In this document: piece after piece, positions 27,340 to 35,242 of the stretch | How the letters are laid out: each line of letters opens with the position of its first letter | How positions within the stretch are numbered: position 1 is the first letter of the stretch | Origin: Desulfovibrionaceae bacterium | GTDB taxonomy: Bacteria > Desulfobacterota > Desulfovibrionia > Desulfovibrionales > Desulfovibrionaceae | Length of the DNA stretch: 50,568 bases | Direction of reading: 5' to 3' | NCBI GenBank assembly: GCA_029011315.1 | Contig: JAQXLA010000019.1 | Location: 1 to 50,568, forward strand | Notes under the pieces: model-generated | Told to the model about the DNA's origin: nothing | What the model saw: only the letters and a program-made list of their open reading frames with translations | Database searches by the model: none | Position numbers and translations under genes: made by a program

Positions 27340-28263
27340 TTAATCTTCGCCGCCGTCTGAATGCACCAGATAGCCGCCGATTTCCTCTGTGCCCGTATTC
27401 ATACCACGGTGCACTTCTTCCATGACGCGCAAAACTCCCTGACCAAGATCAATGGACAAATGCGGCGTCATCTTCCGCCCGACTCGGGGCATAAAGGCAT
27501 AAGGCGTAATCTGATAGTGGCCGCTGTTCGGATCATTCTGACAGACGATCTTCAGTTCTCTGCCAAGCATTTCACCGATCATGCGGAACAGTTCGCCGAC
27601 CTGCATAGGCTGACTTCCGGTCAGAACAATATTCTGATTGGCGTATTCCGGATTCAGAATTTCCACTGTGCTCAGCGCCGCATCCTCGACATGAATGTAT
27701 TCGCGCAGAGCCGTCGGGCTGCCGTAATAGGTGATCTCACCTTTTTCCAATGCTTCAGAAACAAAACGGTAAATCGCGTTGCGACGATCCGCGCGCGGTC
27801 CGTACAGCGATCCATAACGCAGGATCGTGTATTCCAATCCGTGCATGGCGTGATAATTTTCAATATACAGTTCACAGGATTGCTTGCTGCAGCGGTAAAA
27901 GCCGCCTGATTTTCCGTAAACATACAGAGAGCTGGCAAATACGTACCGCTTAACGTTTGCAAGGCGGCACGCCTCAAGCAGAATCACATTGCCCAGAACA
28001 TTAATTTTCGCCGTATCCACCGGTCTGGCGTTGCATTCGCCTATGTCAGCGATTCCAGCAAAATCAAAGACTGCATCTGCGCCCTGAACGGTTTCGTTCA
28101 CCAGATTTTCATCAAGGAGACTGCCGACTATCATATGCTGATCGGGACGAAGCCACTTTGAAGGCTGCAAATCGACAATCGTGACATCGTGTCCGGCTTC
28201 AGACAGCTTGTCGCAGACATGAGATCCGAGAAATCCGGAACCTCCGAAAAATACGATTTTCAT
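27340..28263 (-). CDS. NAD-dependent epimerase/dehydratase (extended SDR)
   Basis: 307 residues. IVFFGGSGFLGSHVCD is the Rossmann GxxGxxG; DAVFDFAGIADIGEC and YVFASSLYVYGKSG follow; YRCSK is the YxxxK catalytic pair, with serine in ASS just before. LRYGSLYGPRADRRN is the substrate-loop motif of UDP-sugar epimerases and dehydratases. It modifies a nucleotide sugar (or another activated sugar) in the cytosol. GGAG lies 5 nt before the ATG, 12 nt after the aldolase stop. Exact reaction unknown. Confidence 0.87.
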   Translation of the reverse strand: MKIVFFGGSGFLGSHVCDKLSEAGHDVTIVDLQPSKWLRPDQHMIVGSLLDENLVNETVQGADAVFDFAGIADIGECNARPVDTAKINVLGNVILLEACRLANVKRYVFASSLYVYGKSGGFYRCSKQSCELYIENYHAMHGLEYTILRYGSLYGPRADRRNAIYRFVSEALEKGEITYYGSPTALREYIHVEDAALSTVEILNPEYANQNIVLTGSQPMQVGELFRMIGEMLGRELKIVCQNDPNSGHYQITPYAFMPRVGRKMTPHLSIDLGQGVLRVMEEVHRGMNTGTEEIGGYLVHSDGGED

Positions 28264-28275
28264 ACGTTCTCCGGC

Positions 28276-29040
28276 TTAACGGGGAATAGGAGGACACTTG
28301 GAAGCACGCAGCAGAAACACCGTGTCAATGCCATAGGCCAGAAAACGGTAACCGTTGCGTATACACTGCCCAAGCTTTTCCGGATTCGGTTCCACCACAT
28401 GCTGCCCCATCACCATGCCGTGACGACGGCAGATATCACTGATTCGCTGCATAGCGGCTACAAAATCAGGGTGATCGAACTGTCCGGTCAGCCCCATGGA
28501 TCCGGAAAGGTCATACGGTCCGACCATGATAGCATCCAGACGGGGATGCGAAACGATGTCACTGAGGTTGTCTACGGCGCGAATATGCTCAATCTGAGCC
28601 ACAAGGGTCAGTTGATCGGGGAGCGCAGTCCGATAGGCATCAAAATATTCTCCGTAGTCATTCGCGCGAGAGAAGCCGACGCCGCGGGTTCCGCCTCCGT
28701 CCGGATATAAGGACCAGCTGATAGCGCGATCAAGTTGTTCGCGAGTCTCAATCATAGGAAAAATCAGACCCTGCGCACCGGAATCAAGCGCGGCCTTGAT
28801 CGGACGCTGCTCCGCTTCAGCGATGCGAGCGAAAGGTGCTGACCCGCCGCATTCAATGGCCCGAAAGATATCGGGGAGCTGCGCTCTGGTAAAGGCACCG
28901 TGTTCCAGATCGACGGCAACGTAGTCATACCCCGCACCAGCTATGGCTTCCGCCACATCCGCCGAAGGAAACTGCAGCCATGTGCCGACAACAGCTCTGC
29001 CGGATTTGAGCAGGGCGCGTGTTTTCCATTTCATCTGCAT
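28276..29040 (-). CDS. HpcH/HpaI-family class II aldolase
   Basis: 254 residues from the ATG at 29040, with AGGTGA about 8 nt upstream; longer frames extend 26 codons into the intergenic region. The family cleaves or forms 4-hydroxy-2-oxoacids from pyruvate and an aldehyde with a divalent metal. GTWLQFPSADVAEAIAGAGYD and VDLEHGAF (general-base histidine), LIFPMIETREQLD (metal glutamate) and VGPYDLSGSMG (metal aspartate) are typical. First gene of the surface-sugar run on the minus strand, so it may make a 2-keto-3-deoxy acid for the cytidylyltransferase two genes on. A catabolic role is the alternative. Confidence 0.88.
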   Translation of the reverse strand: MQMKWKTRALLKSGRAVVGTWLQFPSADVAEAIAGAGYDYVAVDLEHGAFTRAQLPDIFRAIECGGSAPFARIAEAEQRPIKAALDSGAQGLIFPMIETREQLDRAISWSLYPDGGGTRGVGFSRANDYGEYFDAYRTALPDQLTLVAQIEHIRAVDNLSDIVSHPRLDAIMVGPYDLSGSMGLTGQFDHPDFVAAMQRISDICRRHGMVMGQHVVEPNPEKLGQCIRNGYRFLAYGIDTVFLLRASKCPPIPR

Positions 29041-29258
29041 AATCTGAATCACCTTTGAGAATCGGAAATTCCCGGCGATGGTTCTCGCCGTGTTATCTCC
29101 AGAATAACGCCGCGCCATACGATTGTCCAGAAGGAAGAAACTTTTTCAGCCGGCTTCTCTTCAGATCAATGTATGAAAAAATTCATAAAAATACGGATAC
29201 TTTGCTCCAAAATATCATCTTCTTTCGGTCGCACGGATCGGCTATCAGGCTGTGATGC

Positions 29259-32200
29259 TCATCCGTTGCGCCTATCAGCTCTCCTTCCCCGCAGAAAGTC
29301 AAAGAAGCGCGTCACTGCGCAAAAGAAAACCGGAACAAAAAAAATTCCCAACACGGTCGCCGCGACAGTACCGCCAAAAACGCCGATGCCGATGGCCTGC
29401 CGGCTTGCAGCTCCAGCTCCTGAAGCTGCAGCTAACGGCAAAACGCCAATCAAAAAGGCCAGAGAAGTCATCAGTATCGGCCTCAGTCTCAGCCTGGCCG
29501 CTTCCGTCACCGCACGGCGCAGCCCACTCCCGCCTTCATGGAGCGATCGGGCGAATTCGACAATCAAAATGGCATTTTTTGCTGCCAGCCCGATAACGGC
29601 CAGCAATCCTACTTTAAAATAAATGCCATTGCTCAATCCCAGTGCCATGGACAGCCCCACAGCTCCAAGCACGCCAAGCGGCACTACCAGAATCACCGCA
29701 AAGGGAATCGTCCAGCTTTCGTATAGAGCCGCAAGGCTGAGAAAAACTACCAAAATAGAGAGAATATACAGTATCCCGGACTGCGAACCGGACAGTTTTT
29801 CCTGATAGGATATTCCCGTCCATTCGTAGCCAAACCCCTCAGGAAGCCCGGCAAAAAGCCGCTCCATTTCATCCATTGCCATCCCCGAGCTAACTCCACG
29901 GGCGGCCGTCCCCTCTATCAGACAGGCCGGAACGCCGTTATAGCGATCCAGCTGCGTCGGACCATATCCCCATGACGTTTCGGCAAAAGCCTCGAAAGGA
30001 ACCATTTCTCCCAACTCGTTTCGAAACTGCCACAGACGCAAATCCTCGGGATTGCGCCGGAATGGACTGTCAGCCTGCACGTATACTCTCTTGACACGGC
30101 CGCGATCCACAAAGTCATTAACATATTTTCCGCCCCATATAGCAGCAAGATTGGTGTTGATTGCCTGCGGATCGAGGCCATTCATTCCCGCTTTCAAGTC
30201 ATCGATGCGCACATTCAGCTGCAGCGTATCGCCCGGAGCAGAGCTGCGCACATTCATCAGCAGAGGACTTTCATTTGCCTGGCGGATCAATTCATCCCGA
30301 GCCCTGAGCAGAGCTTCATGACCGTGCCCTACCAGATCCTGAAGCTCAAAGGCGAAACCGGCAGATTCTCCCAACCCCAACACCTCAGGAGGCATAAAAA
30401 CCCTGACCTGCGCCTCATGCACCGAAGAAAATGCGGCTCGAGCCCGCCGCGCGATCGCTTCGCATCGCAAATGTTCCGCCGTGCGCAGGCTCCAGTCCTT
30501 CAGCCGCACAATGACCATGGCCGTATTCTGCCCGCGACTGCTGCCGGATCCTGCGCCGAGCGTCGTCATCACACCCTGCACGGACTCCTTTTCATCCTCC
30601 AGAAAATACCGTTCTACCTTCGCCGCAGCAACAGACACTTCTTTCGAAGACGTTCCGGACGGCATGAGAATATTGGCAAAAATCAGCCCCTGATCCTCAA
30701 TCGGCAGAAACGAAGTCGGCATCGCCCTGAACAGCACGGCCATCACGGCAGTCAGCAGCACAAACAGAATCATCATCCGTCCCGTACGGCGCACAATTTT
30801 GCGGACACAGGCGGCGTATCCGGACAGCAGTGCATCAAACCCCCGGTTAAATAGCCCGAAAAAGCCGCCTGAACGCTCCGGAGTATTCCTGAGGATCGAC
30901 GCACACAGTGCTGGAGTCAGTATCAGTGCTGTCAAAACAGACAGTCCCATCGCCGCCACGATTGTCAGGGAAAACTGACGGTAGATCACACCCGTCATTC
31001 CCCCGAAAAAAGCCATCGGCACAAACACCGCGGCCAGGACCAGAGAGATCCCCAGCAAAGCCCCGGAAATCTGCTCCATCGACTTTCTCGTCGCTTCCCT
31101 GGGAGACAGACCTTCTTCGCGCATGATGCGCTCGACGTTTTCAACCACCACGATCGCATCGTCCACCAGCAAACCGATTGCCAGCACCAGTCCGAACATT
31201 GTCAGCGTGTTAATCGTGAAGCCAAAAGCCGCCATGACGCCGAAGGTGCCAAGCAGAACCACTGGGACAGCCAGAGTTGGAATCAGCGTAGCACGAAAAT
31301 TCTGCAAAAAGAGCAGCATGATCAGAAAAACCAGTCCAACGGCTTCAAAAAGCGTGCGCACAACCGACTGAATTGAGAGTCGAACAAAAGGCACAGTATC
31401 ATATGGAATGATGCAGTCTACGCCTTCAGGAAAGACAGGGCGCATTTTTTCAATAAAGGCAGCGACGCGATCCGCTGTTTCCAGCGCATTCGCTCCTTCT
31501 GCCAGCTGGATCCCCAATCCCACAGCTGGCGCGCCGTTGTAACGCGTCTCAAGAAGATATGCCTGCTGCCCCATCTCTGTCCGGGCCACATCCCGTATAC
31601 GAACCGATGATCCGTCGCGCTCGGCGCGAATCACGATATTCTCAAATTGCACGGGGGTATTCAGCTTCTCTCGCGAAATCAGCGTGACGTTCAGCTCTGC
31701 GCCTTCCGGATCCGGCCTGTCTCCGATTTGCCCTGTGGAAAGCTGTTCATTCTGGCTCTCAACAGCCCGGATCACGTCGGCGGCCGTCAGCCCCCGTGCC
31801 GCCAGGCGATGCGGATCCAGCCAGATGCGCATCGCATACGGAGATCCGTACAGCGTCAGCTGCCCCACACCGGGAATCCGGCTCATCGGATCCTGAAGTA
31901 CCGAAGCGACAAAATCCGCCAGATCTGTCTGCGACATGCTTCCATCCCGGCTGATGAAGGCGTATCGCTGCAGGAATCCGTCCGAAACCTTATTAACCAC
32001 AATACCCTGCCGAGTAACCTCCTCCGAAAGCGATCGAGACGCGGTTTGCAGCTTATTCTGCACCTGCACCTGCGCCATATTCACGTCAATGTCGGAATCG
32101 AACGTCAGCCGCATCAGCATCCGACCCGAAGAGCTGCTCAGAGATGTCATATAAAGGAGACCATCAAGGCCGTTCATATTTTGCTCGATGATCTGCGTTA

Positions 32201-32381
32201 CGGTGTCCTGCACCGTCGAAGCCGAAGAACCGCTGAGTGTCACATTCAGGCTGACAGTCGGAGGAACAAGCTTTGGGAATCTGGCCACGGGCAGCTTGAA
32301 GATGGCCAGCGCACCGCCAAGCATAATAAAAATGGCAATGACCCAGGCAAAGACCGGCCGATCAATAAAAAATTTTGCCAT
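29259..32381 (-). CDS. RND multidrug efflux permease (AcrB/MexB type)
   Basis: 1040 residues from the ATG at 32381, where the protein opens MAKFFIDRPVFAWVIAIFIM, the standard inner-membrane start; a longer frame overlaps the adaptor gene. HAE1-type proton antiporter with two halves, each a first helix, a large periplasmic loop and five or six helices. GLVLAIGLLVDDAIVVVENVERIMREEG is the conserved helix 4 with the paired aspartates of the proton relay; VGLLAVIGLAAKNAILIVEFA is the matching second-half helix. It exports drugs or detergents with the adaptor encoded 19 nt upstream. No TolC-like channel gene is in the window. Confidence 0.96.
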   Translation of the reverse strand: MAKFFIDRPVFAWVIAIFIMLGGALAIFKLPVARFPKLVPPTVSLNVTLSGSSASTVQDTVTQIIEQNMNGLDGLLYMTSLSSSSGRMLMRLTFDSDIDVNMAQVQVQNKLQTASRSLSEEVTRQGIVVNKVSDGFLQRYAFISRDGSMSQTDLADFVASVLQDPMSRIPGVGQLTLYGSPYAMRIWLDPHRLAARGLTAADVIRAVESQNEQLSTGQIGDRPDPEGAELNVTLISREKLNTPVQFENIVIRAERDGSSVRIRDVARTEMGQQAYLLETRYNGAPAVGLGIQLAEGANALETADRVAAFIEKMRPVFPEGVDCIIPYDTVPFVRLSIQSVVRTLFEAVGLVFLIMLLFLQNFRATLIPTLAVPVVLLGTFGVMAAFGFTINTLTMFGLVLAIGLLVDDAIVVVENVERIMREEGLSPREATRKSMEQISGALLGISLVLAAVFVPMAFFGGMTGVIYRQFSLTIVAAMGLSVLTALILTPALCASILRNTPERSGGFFGLFNRGFDALLSGYAACVRKIVRRTGRMMILFVLLTAVMAVLFRAMPTSFLPIEDQGLIFANILMPSGTSSKEVSVAAAKVERYFLEDEKESVQGVMTTLGAGSGSSRGQNTAMVIVRLKDWSLRTAEHLRCEAIARRARAAFSSVHEAQVRVFMPPEVLGLGESAGFAFELQDLVGHGHEALLRARDELIRQANESPLLMNVRSSAPGDTLQLNVRIDDLKAGMNGLDPQAINTNLAAIWGGKYVNDFVDRGRVKRVYVQADSPFRRNPEDLRLWQFRNELGEMVPFEAFAETSWGYGPTQLDRYNGVPACLIEGTAARGVSSGMAMDEMERLFAGLPEGFGYEWTGISYQEKLSGSQSGILYILSILVVFLSLAALYESWTIPFAVILVVPLGVLGAVGLSMALGLSNGIYFKVGLLAVIGLAAKNAILIVEFARSLHEGGSGLRRAVTEAARLRLRPILMTSLAFLIGVLPLAAASGAGAASRQAIGIGVFGGTVAATVLGIFFVPVFFCAVTRFFDFLRGRRADRRNG

Positions 32382-32400
32382 GCGCTTACCCCGCTTCGCT

Positions 32401-33588
32401 TTATTCGGCCACGCCGTCTCCGACAAAGAGCGCTTGTGCATCTTCCAGTTCCCGGACTATCCGAACCGGAAGCCCATGCCGGACGCCCTGAAAACCTGCC
32501 GCCACGATTCGATCTCCGGTCTCAAGTCCGGAAATCACACGCCAGAAACGCCCGTTGCCGCAATCTACCTCGACCCGATGCTGATGTGCCGTACCATCCG
32601 ATTCTATCCGAAAAACTGATGCCTGCCCCTTGGGATCGAACAATACAGCCCGGCGAGGAGCGAGTATCGCCCGTTCATCAACTCCCCTCTTGAGAATTGC
32701 CCTCATGTACATACCCGGAAAAATCCGTCCATCAGGATTGGGGACTATCACCCGCAGCCCGACCATACCCGTACTTTCGTTGACAGTTACGTCGCTGAAA
32801 CTGATCCGTCCCTCATGTTCGTACATCCGCCCGTCCTCATGCATCAGGCGCACCGAAGCCTCTTTTTCCCCTGCTTTTTTCAGATCTCCCCTCTCCAGCA
32901 TATCCCTCAGTCTCAGCAATTCCAGTCCAGATCGCGAGACGTCAACATAAATCGGATCCATTTGCTGTACTACAGCCAGTGCTTCCGCCTGATGCGCCGT
33001 CACCAAAGCTCCCTCTGTTACCAGAGAACGTCCAATGCGGCCGGAAATCGGCGACTTGATCTCTGTACGCCGCAGATTGATAGCCGCTGTTTCTGCCGAA
33101 GCTCGGCAGGACTCGGCTTCAGCCTCAGCCTGACGGAATGCGGCCTCCGCTTCATCGTATTCCTGGCTGCTGACAGCTCCAGAAGCCCGCAGTCTGCCAT
33201 AGCGACGTGCTTTAAGCCGTGCAGGCGCCATATCCGCTTCAGCTTTTTTCAATTTGGCGCGCGCCTCCGCCAAAGCGGATCGATACGGTTCCGGATCGAT
33301 CCGGTACAGGATCTGCCCTTCCCGTACTTCGCTGCCTTCCTCAAACAGACGACGAATCAAAATTCCGCCGACCTGCGGACGCACATCAGCGCGGCGCATG
33401 GAAGCGGCTCTTCCTGGAAATTCATCCGTTGGTTCAAACCGTTCCGCTTTCAACCGCAGAACCGTAACCTCCGGAATGCGTTTTTTCTGTCCCTGTTTTG
33501 TTTCCACACAGGAAGAAGCCAGACAGAGCAGAATCAGACAAAATACAGCCGTCAGCATGGTGCTAACATGGATGCAAGTTCGCCTCAT
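32401..33588 (-). CDS. RND efflux periplasmic adaptor (AcrA/MexA type)
   Basis: 395 residues. The N-terminus has a hydrophobic stretch (MLTAVFCLILLCLASSC) ending in a plausible lipobox, so it is probably a lipoprotein on the periplasmic side of the inner membrane. RRADVRPQVGGILIRRLFEEGSEVREGQILYRID is the first lipoyl half; a coiled-coil hairpin follows (KLKKAEADMAPARLKARRY); IKSPISGRIGRSLVTEGALV is the second lipoyl half. AGGGA lies 8 nt before the ATG. It joins the permease to an outer-membrane channel. No regulator gene is adjacent; the 375-nt upstream region holds several repeats that could bind one. Confidence 0.95.
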   Translation of the reverse strand: MRRTCIHVSTMLTAVFCLILLCLASSCVETKQGQKKRIPEVTVLRLKAERFEPTDEFPGRAASMRRADVRPQVGGILIRRLFEEGSEVREGQILYRIDPEPYRSALAEARAKLKKAEADMAPARLKARRYGRLRASGAVSSQEYDEAEAAFRQAEAEAESCRASAETAAINLRRTEIKSPISGRIGRSLVTEGALVTAHQAEALAVVQQMDPIYVDVSRSGLELLRLRDMLERGDLKKAGEKEASVRLMHEDGRMYEHEGRISFSDVTVNESTGMVGLRVIVPNPDGRIFPGMYMRAILKRGVDERAILAPRRAVLFDPKGQASVFRIESDGTAHQHRVEVDCGNGRFWRVISGLETGDRIVAAGFQGVRHGLPVRIVRELEDAQALFVGDGVAE

Positions 33589-33963
33589 GGCACATTTCCC
33601 TGATAAGAATCAGTCTTCAGTTAAATTGAATATCAACCGACCAAATTAGTCTGTTTTTTATTGGTAAGTCTGTTTATGATGCGCTTTACGCGGAAGAAAG
33701 TAAAATGGAAAAAAGATGATGCTTTCATTTTATTTATTTTGGAATCACCCTGGCATGCGTCATTCCGCATATCTCTTCATGCCGTATGCCGCTAATCAGG
33801 ACGTCTTTGTCTCTGAACCCTCTTGCAGAGCAGCAAATGAAGATCTATTCTGTGGCTCATTTCATGGCATGCTCTTTTTTTTCGTCAAGCCCCTTGACGA
33901 TTTATTTGGGCGTGATCAATATTAATATTGCAAATCAATCCTAATAAGCATTCGGAGGGATTC
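33589..33963. other. Divergent intergenic region, efflux operon/hypothetical gene (375 nt)
   Basis: An AT-rich stretch with no gene I can support. A 69-codon plus frame (33716-33925) has no ribosome binding site and no recognisable features. Visible elements: direct repeats AGTCTGTTT at 33648-33656 and 33667-33675 (19-nt period) near the efflux promoter side; an inverted repeat at 33883-33899; and a palindrome at 33917-33930 near the plus-strand gene. Confidence 0.6.
33883..33930 (+). promoter_or_regulatory. Candidate promoter/operator of the His/Cys-tipped gene
   Basis: CGTCAAG-CCC-CTTGACG (33883-33899) is a perfect inverted repeat whose right arm contains TTGACG, a near-consensus -35. A perfect 14-nt palindrome, CAATATTAATATTG (33917-33930), covers the place expected for the -10. 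Such overlap suggests tight repression. The regulator is unknown. The hairpin might instead be a weak terminator. Confidence 0.4.
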
Positions 33964-35220
33964 ATGGCCGATAACGCTCATGCTCACTGTCACTGCCATT
34001 GCCAGCCCGGCTATGGTGCCGTGCATCATCAATTCAACATCGATCAGCTCAGCGATCAATCGCTGTACAATCAGCTCAGCGCATTTCTTACCGGTCCGGC
34101 TGAAGAACCCGGTTTCTGCCTTGGCAGTGCTCTCGGCGGTGATCTTCTGCTCCGTTCCTCAGAGCTGACCCGCTTTCTGCTTGACTGGATGCGTACCAAT
34201 CCCTCCTATACCGATGAAGATCAGCGCCGCATTCTTGGCGTGATCACAGCTGTCATCTGGTTCGGCGTCCACTCCACTGTCTTTTTCGATCGTCTGCGCG
34301 ATGCTGACGGAAAGGTTCTGGAAAACTGGTGGCAGGCTGAAACTCTGCGCAAAGCCATGGGACTGAGCGACGATGGGACCATGACCATGGTACCGGTTGT
34401 CTCCCCCGCCATGCTCCGCGCCGGAGCCAACGCCGCTATCAAACGCTTCTTAAACGGCGAACTGGACTGGGATGAGTGGAACTGGAATCTTCATCTGGCC
34501 GGACGCATCCCCGCTTATATCAAGGGACTGGAAGAAGCCTCCGCGCACTGCGCCGCCCTCTGGAGCGACAATGAAGTCCGCGATCACGAAAGCATTGCCG
34601 ATGCTATGGCGGAAATGATGGAAAAAGACAAAGTGTTTGACCCCACAGATCCCGTCAATCCCTTTAAAACTTCAGATCTCCGAACCAACGTTGACAAAGT
34701 CTGGACCTGGATTTGGGAGCGGATGCGCGAAGAATACGGACTGGTTATGTTCGCTCAGCGCGCCCAGCTGGCTAAATGGGCACCAAACGGAGACGCTTCC
34801 GGATTCGACTGGGATACCCTGCTTCCACTGGATCTCGTCTCCGGAGACGATGGAGAAAAGGTGCCGCTGCTCCTGCGCAAAGACTGGCCATTCACGATCG
34901 GCAATCTGCGCGCATGGCCTAAAGGCCAACTTGAAGGCGATGAATCCATGCAGGCGAAATTCAGCGACGAAGCCGCACAGAAAATGACTCCGGATCTTGG
35001 CATTGCCGACGCCGGTGCGATTTTGAACGCCAGCTTCATCAGCGAAAAATTCCGTACTGCCTGGCAGTGCGGGGAACTGAGCCCTGAAGAATTGCGCGAG
35101 GGCATTACGCGTCATTCCCTTGTAACCGAACGTATTGTTGAAGCCATCGTGTCCCGCATGCTTGATCTGTACGAACATTGGTACAGAGAACTCCAGCTGG
35201 ATCAGACGCTCGGGTTCTAA
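33964..35220 (+). CDS. Protein of unknown function with a His/Cys-alternating N-terminus
   Basis: 418 residues from the ATG at 33964 (GGAGGG 4 nt upstream; the frame runs 12 codons further up). I do not recognise the family. Residues 6-13 alternate His, Ala/Cys and His (H6, H8, C9, H10, C11, H12, C13), followed by H21 H22: a likely metal-binding tip. The rest is soluble, acidic and rich in tryptophan (NWWQAE, WDEWNWNLH, KVWTWIWERM), without signal peptide or membrane segment. It resembles no enzyme motif I can name. It has its own probable operator-promoter and is followed by radA 23 nt later. Codon use looks like that of highly expressed neighbours such as pal. Function should be left open. 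Confidence 0.8.
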   Translation: MADNAHAHCHCHCQPGYGAVHHQFNIDQLSDQSLYNQLSAFLTGPAEEPGFCLGSALGGDLLLRSSELTRFLLDWMRTNPSYTDEDQRRILGVITAVIWFGVHSTVFFDRLRDADGKVLENWWQAETLRKAMGLSDDGTMTMVPVVSPAMLRAGANAAIKRFLNGELDWDEWNWNLHLAGRIPAYIKGLEEASAHCAALWSDNEVRDHESIADAMAEMMEKDKVFDPTDPVNPFKTSDLRTNVDKVWTWIWERMREEYGLVMFAQRAQLAKWAPNGDASGFDWDTLLPLDLVSGDDGEKVPLLLRKDWPFTIGNLRAWPKGQLEGDESMQAKFSDEAAQKMTPDLGIADAGAILNASFISEKFRTAWQCGELSPEELREGITRHSLVTERIVEAIVSRMLDLYEHWYRELQLDQTLGF

Positions 35221-35242
35221 GTGCTCTGCAAGCAGTCCGCGC

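Noticed and set aside
33716..33925. 69-codon plus frame in the efflux/hypothetical intergenic region
   Set aside because: No ribosome binding site, no recognisable sequence, crosses the putative promoter.
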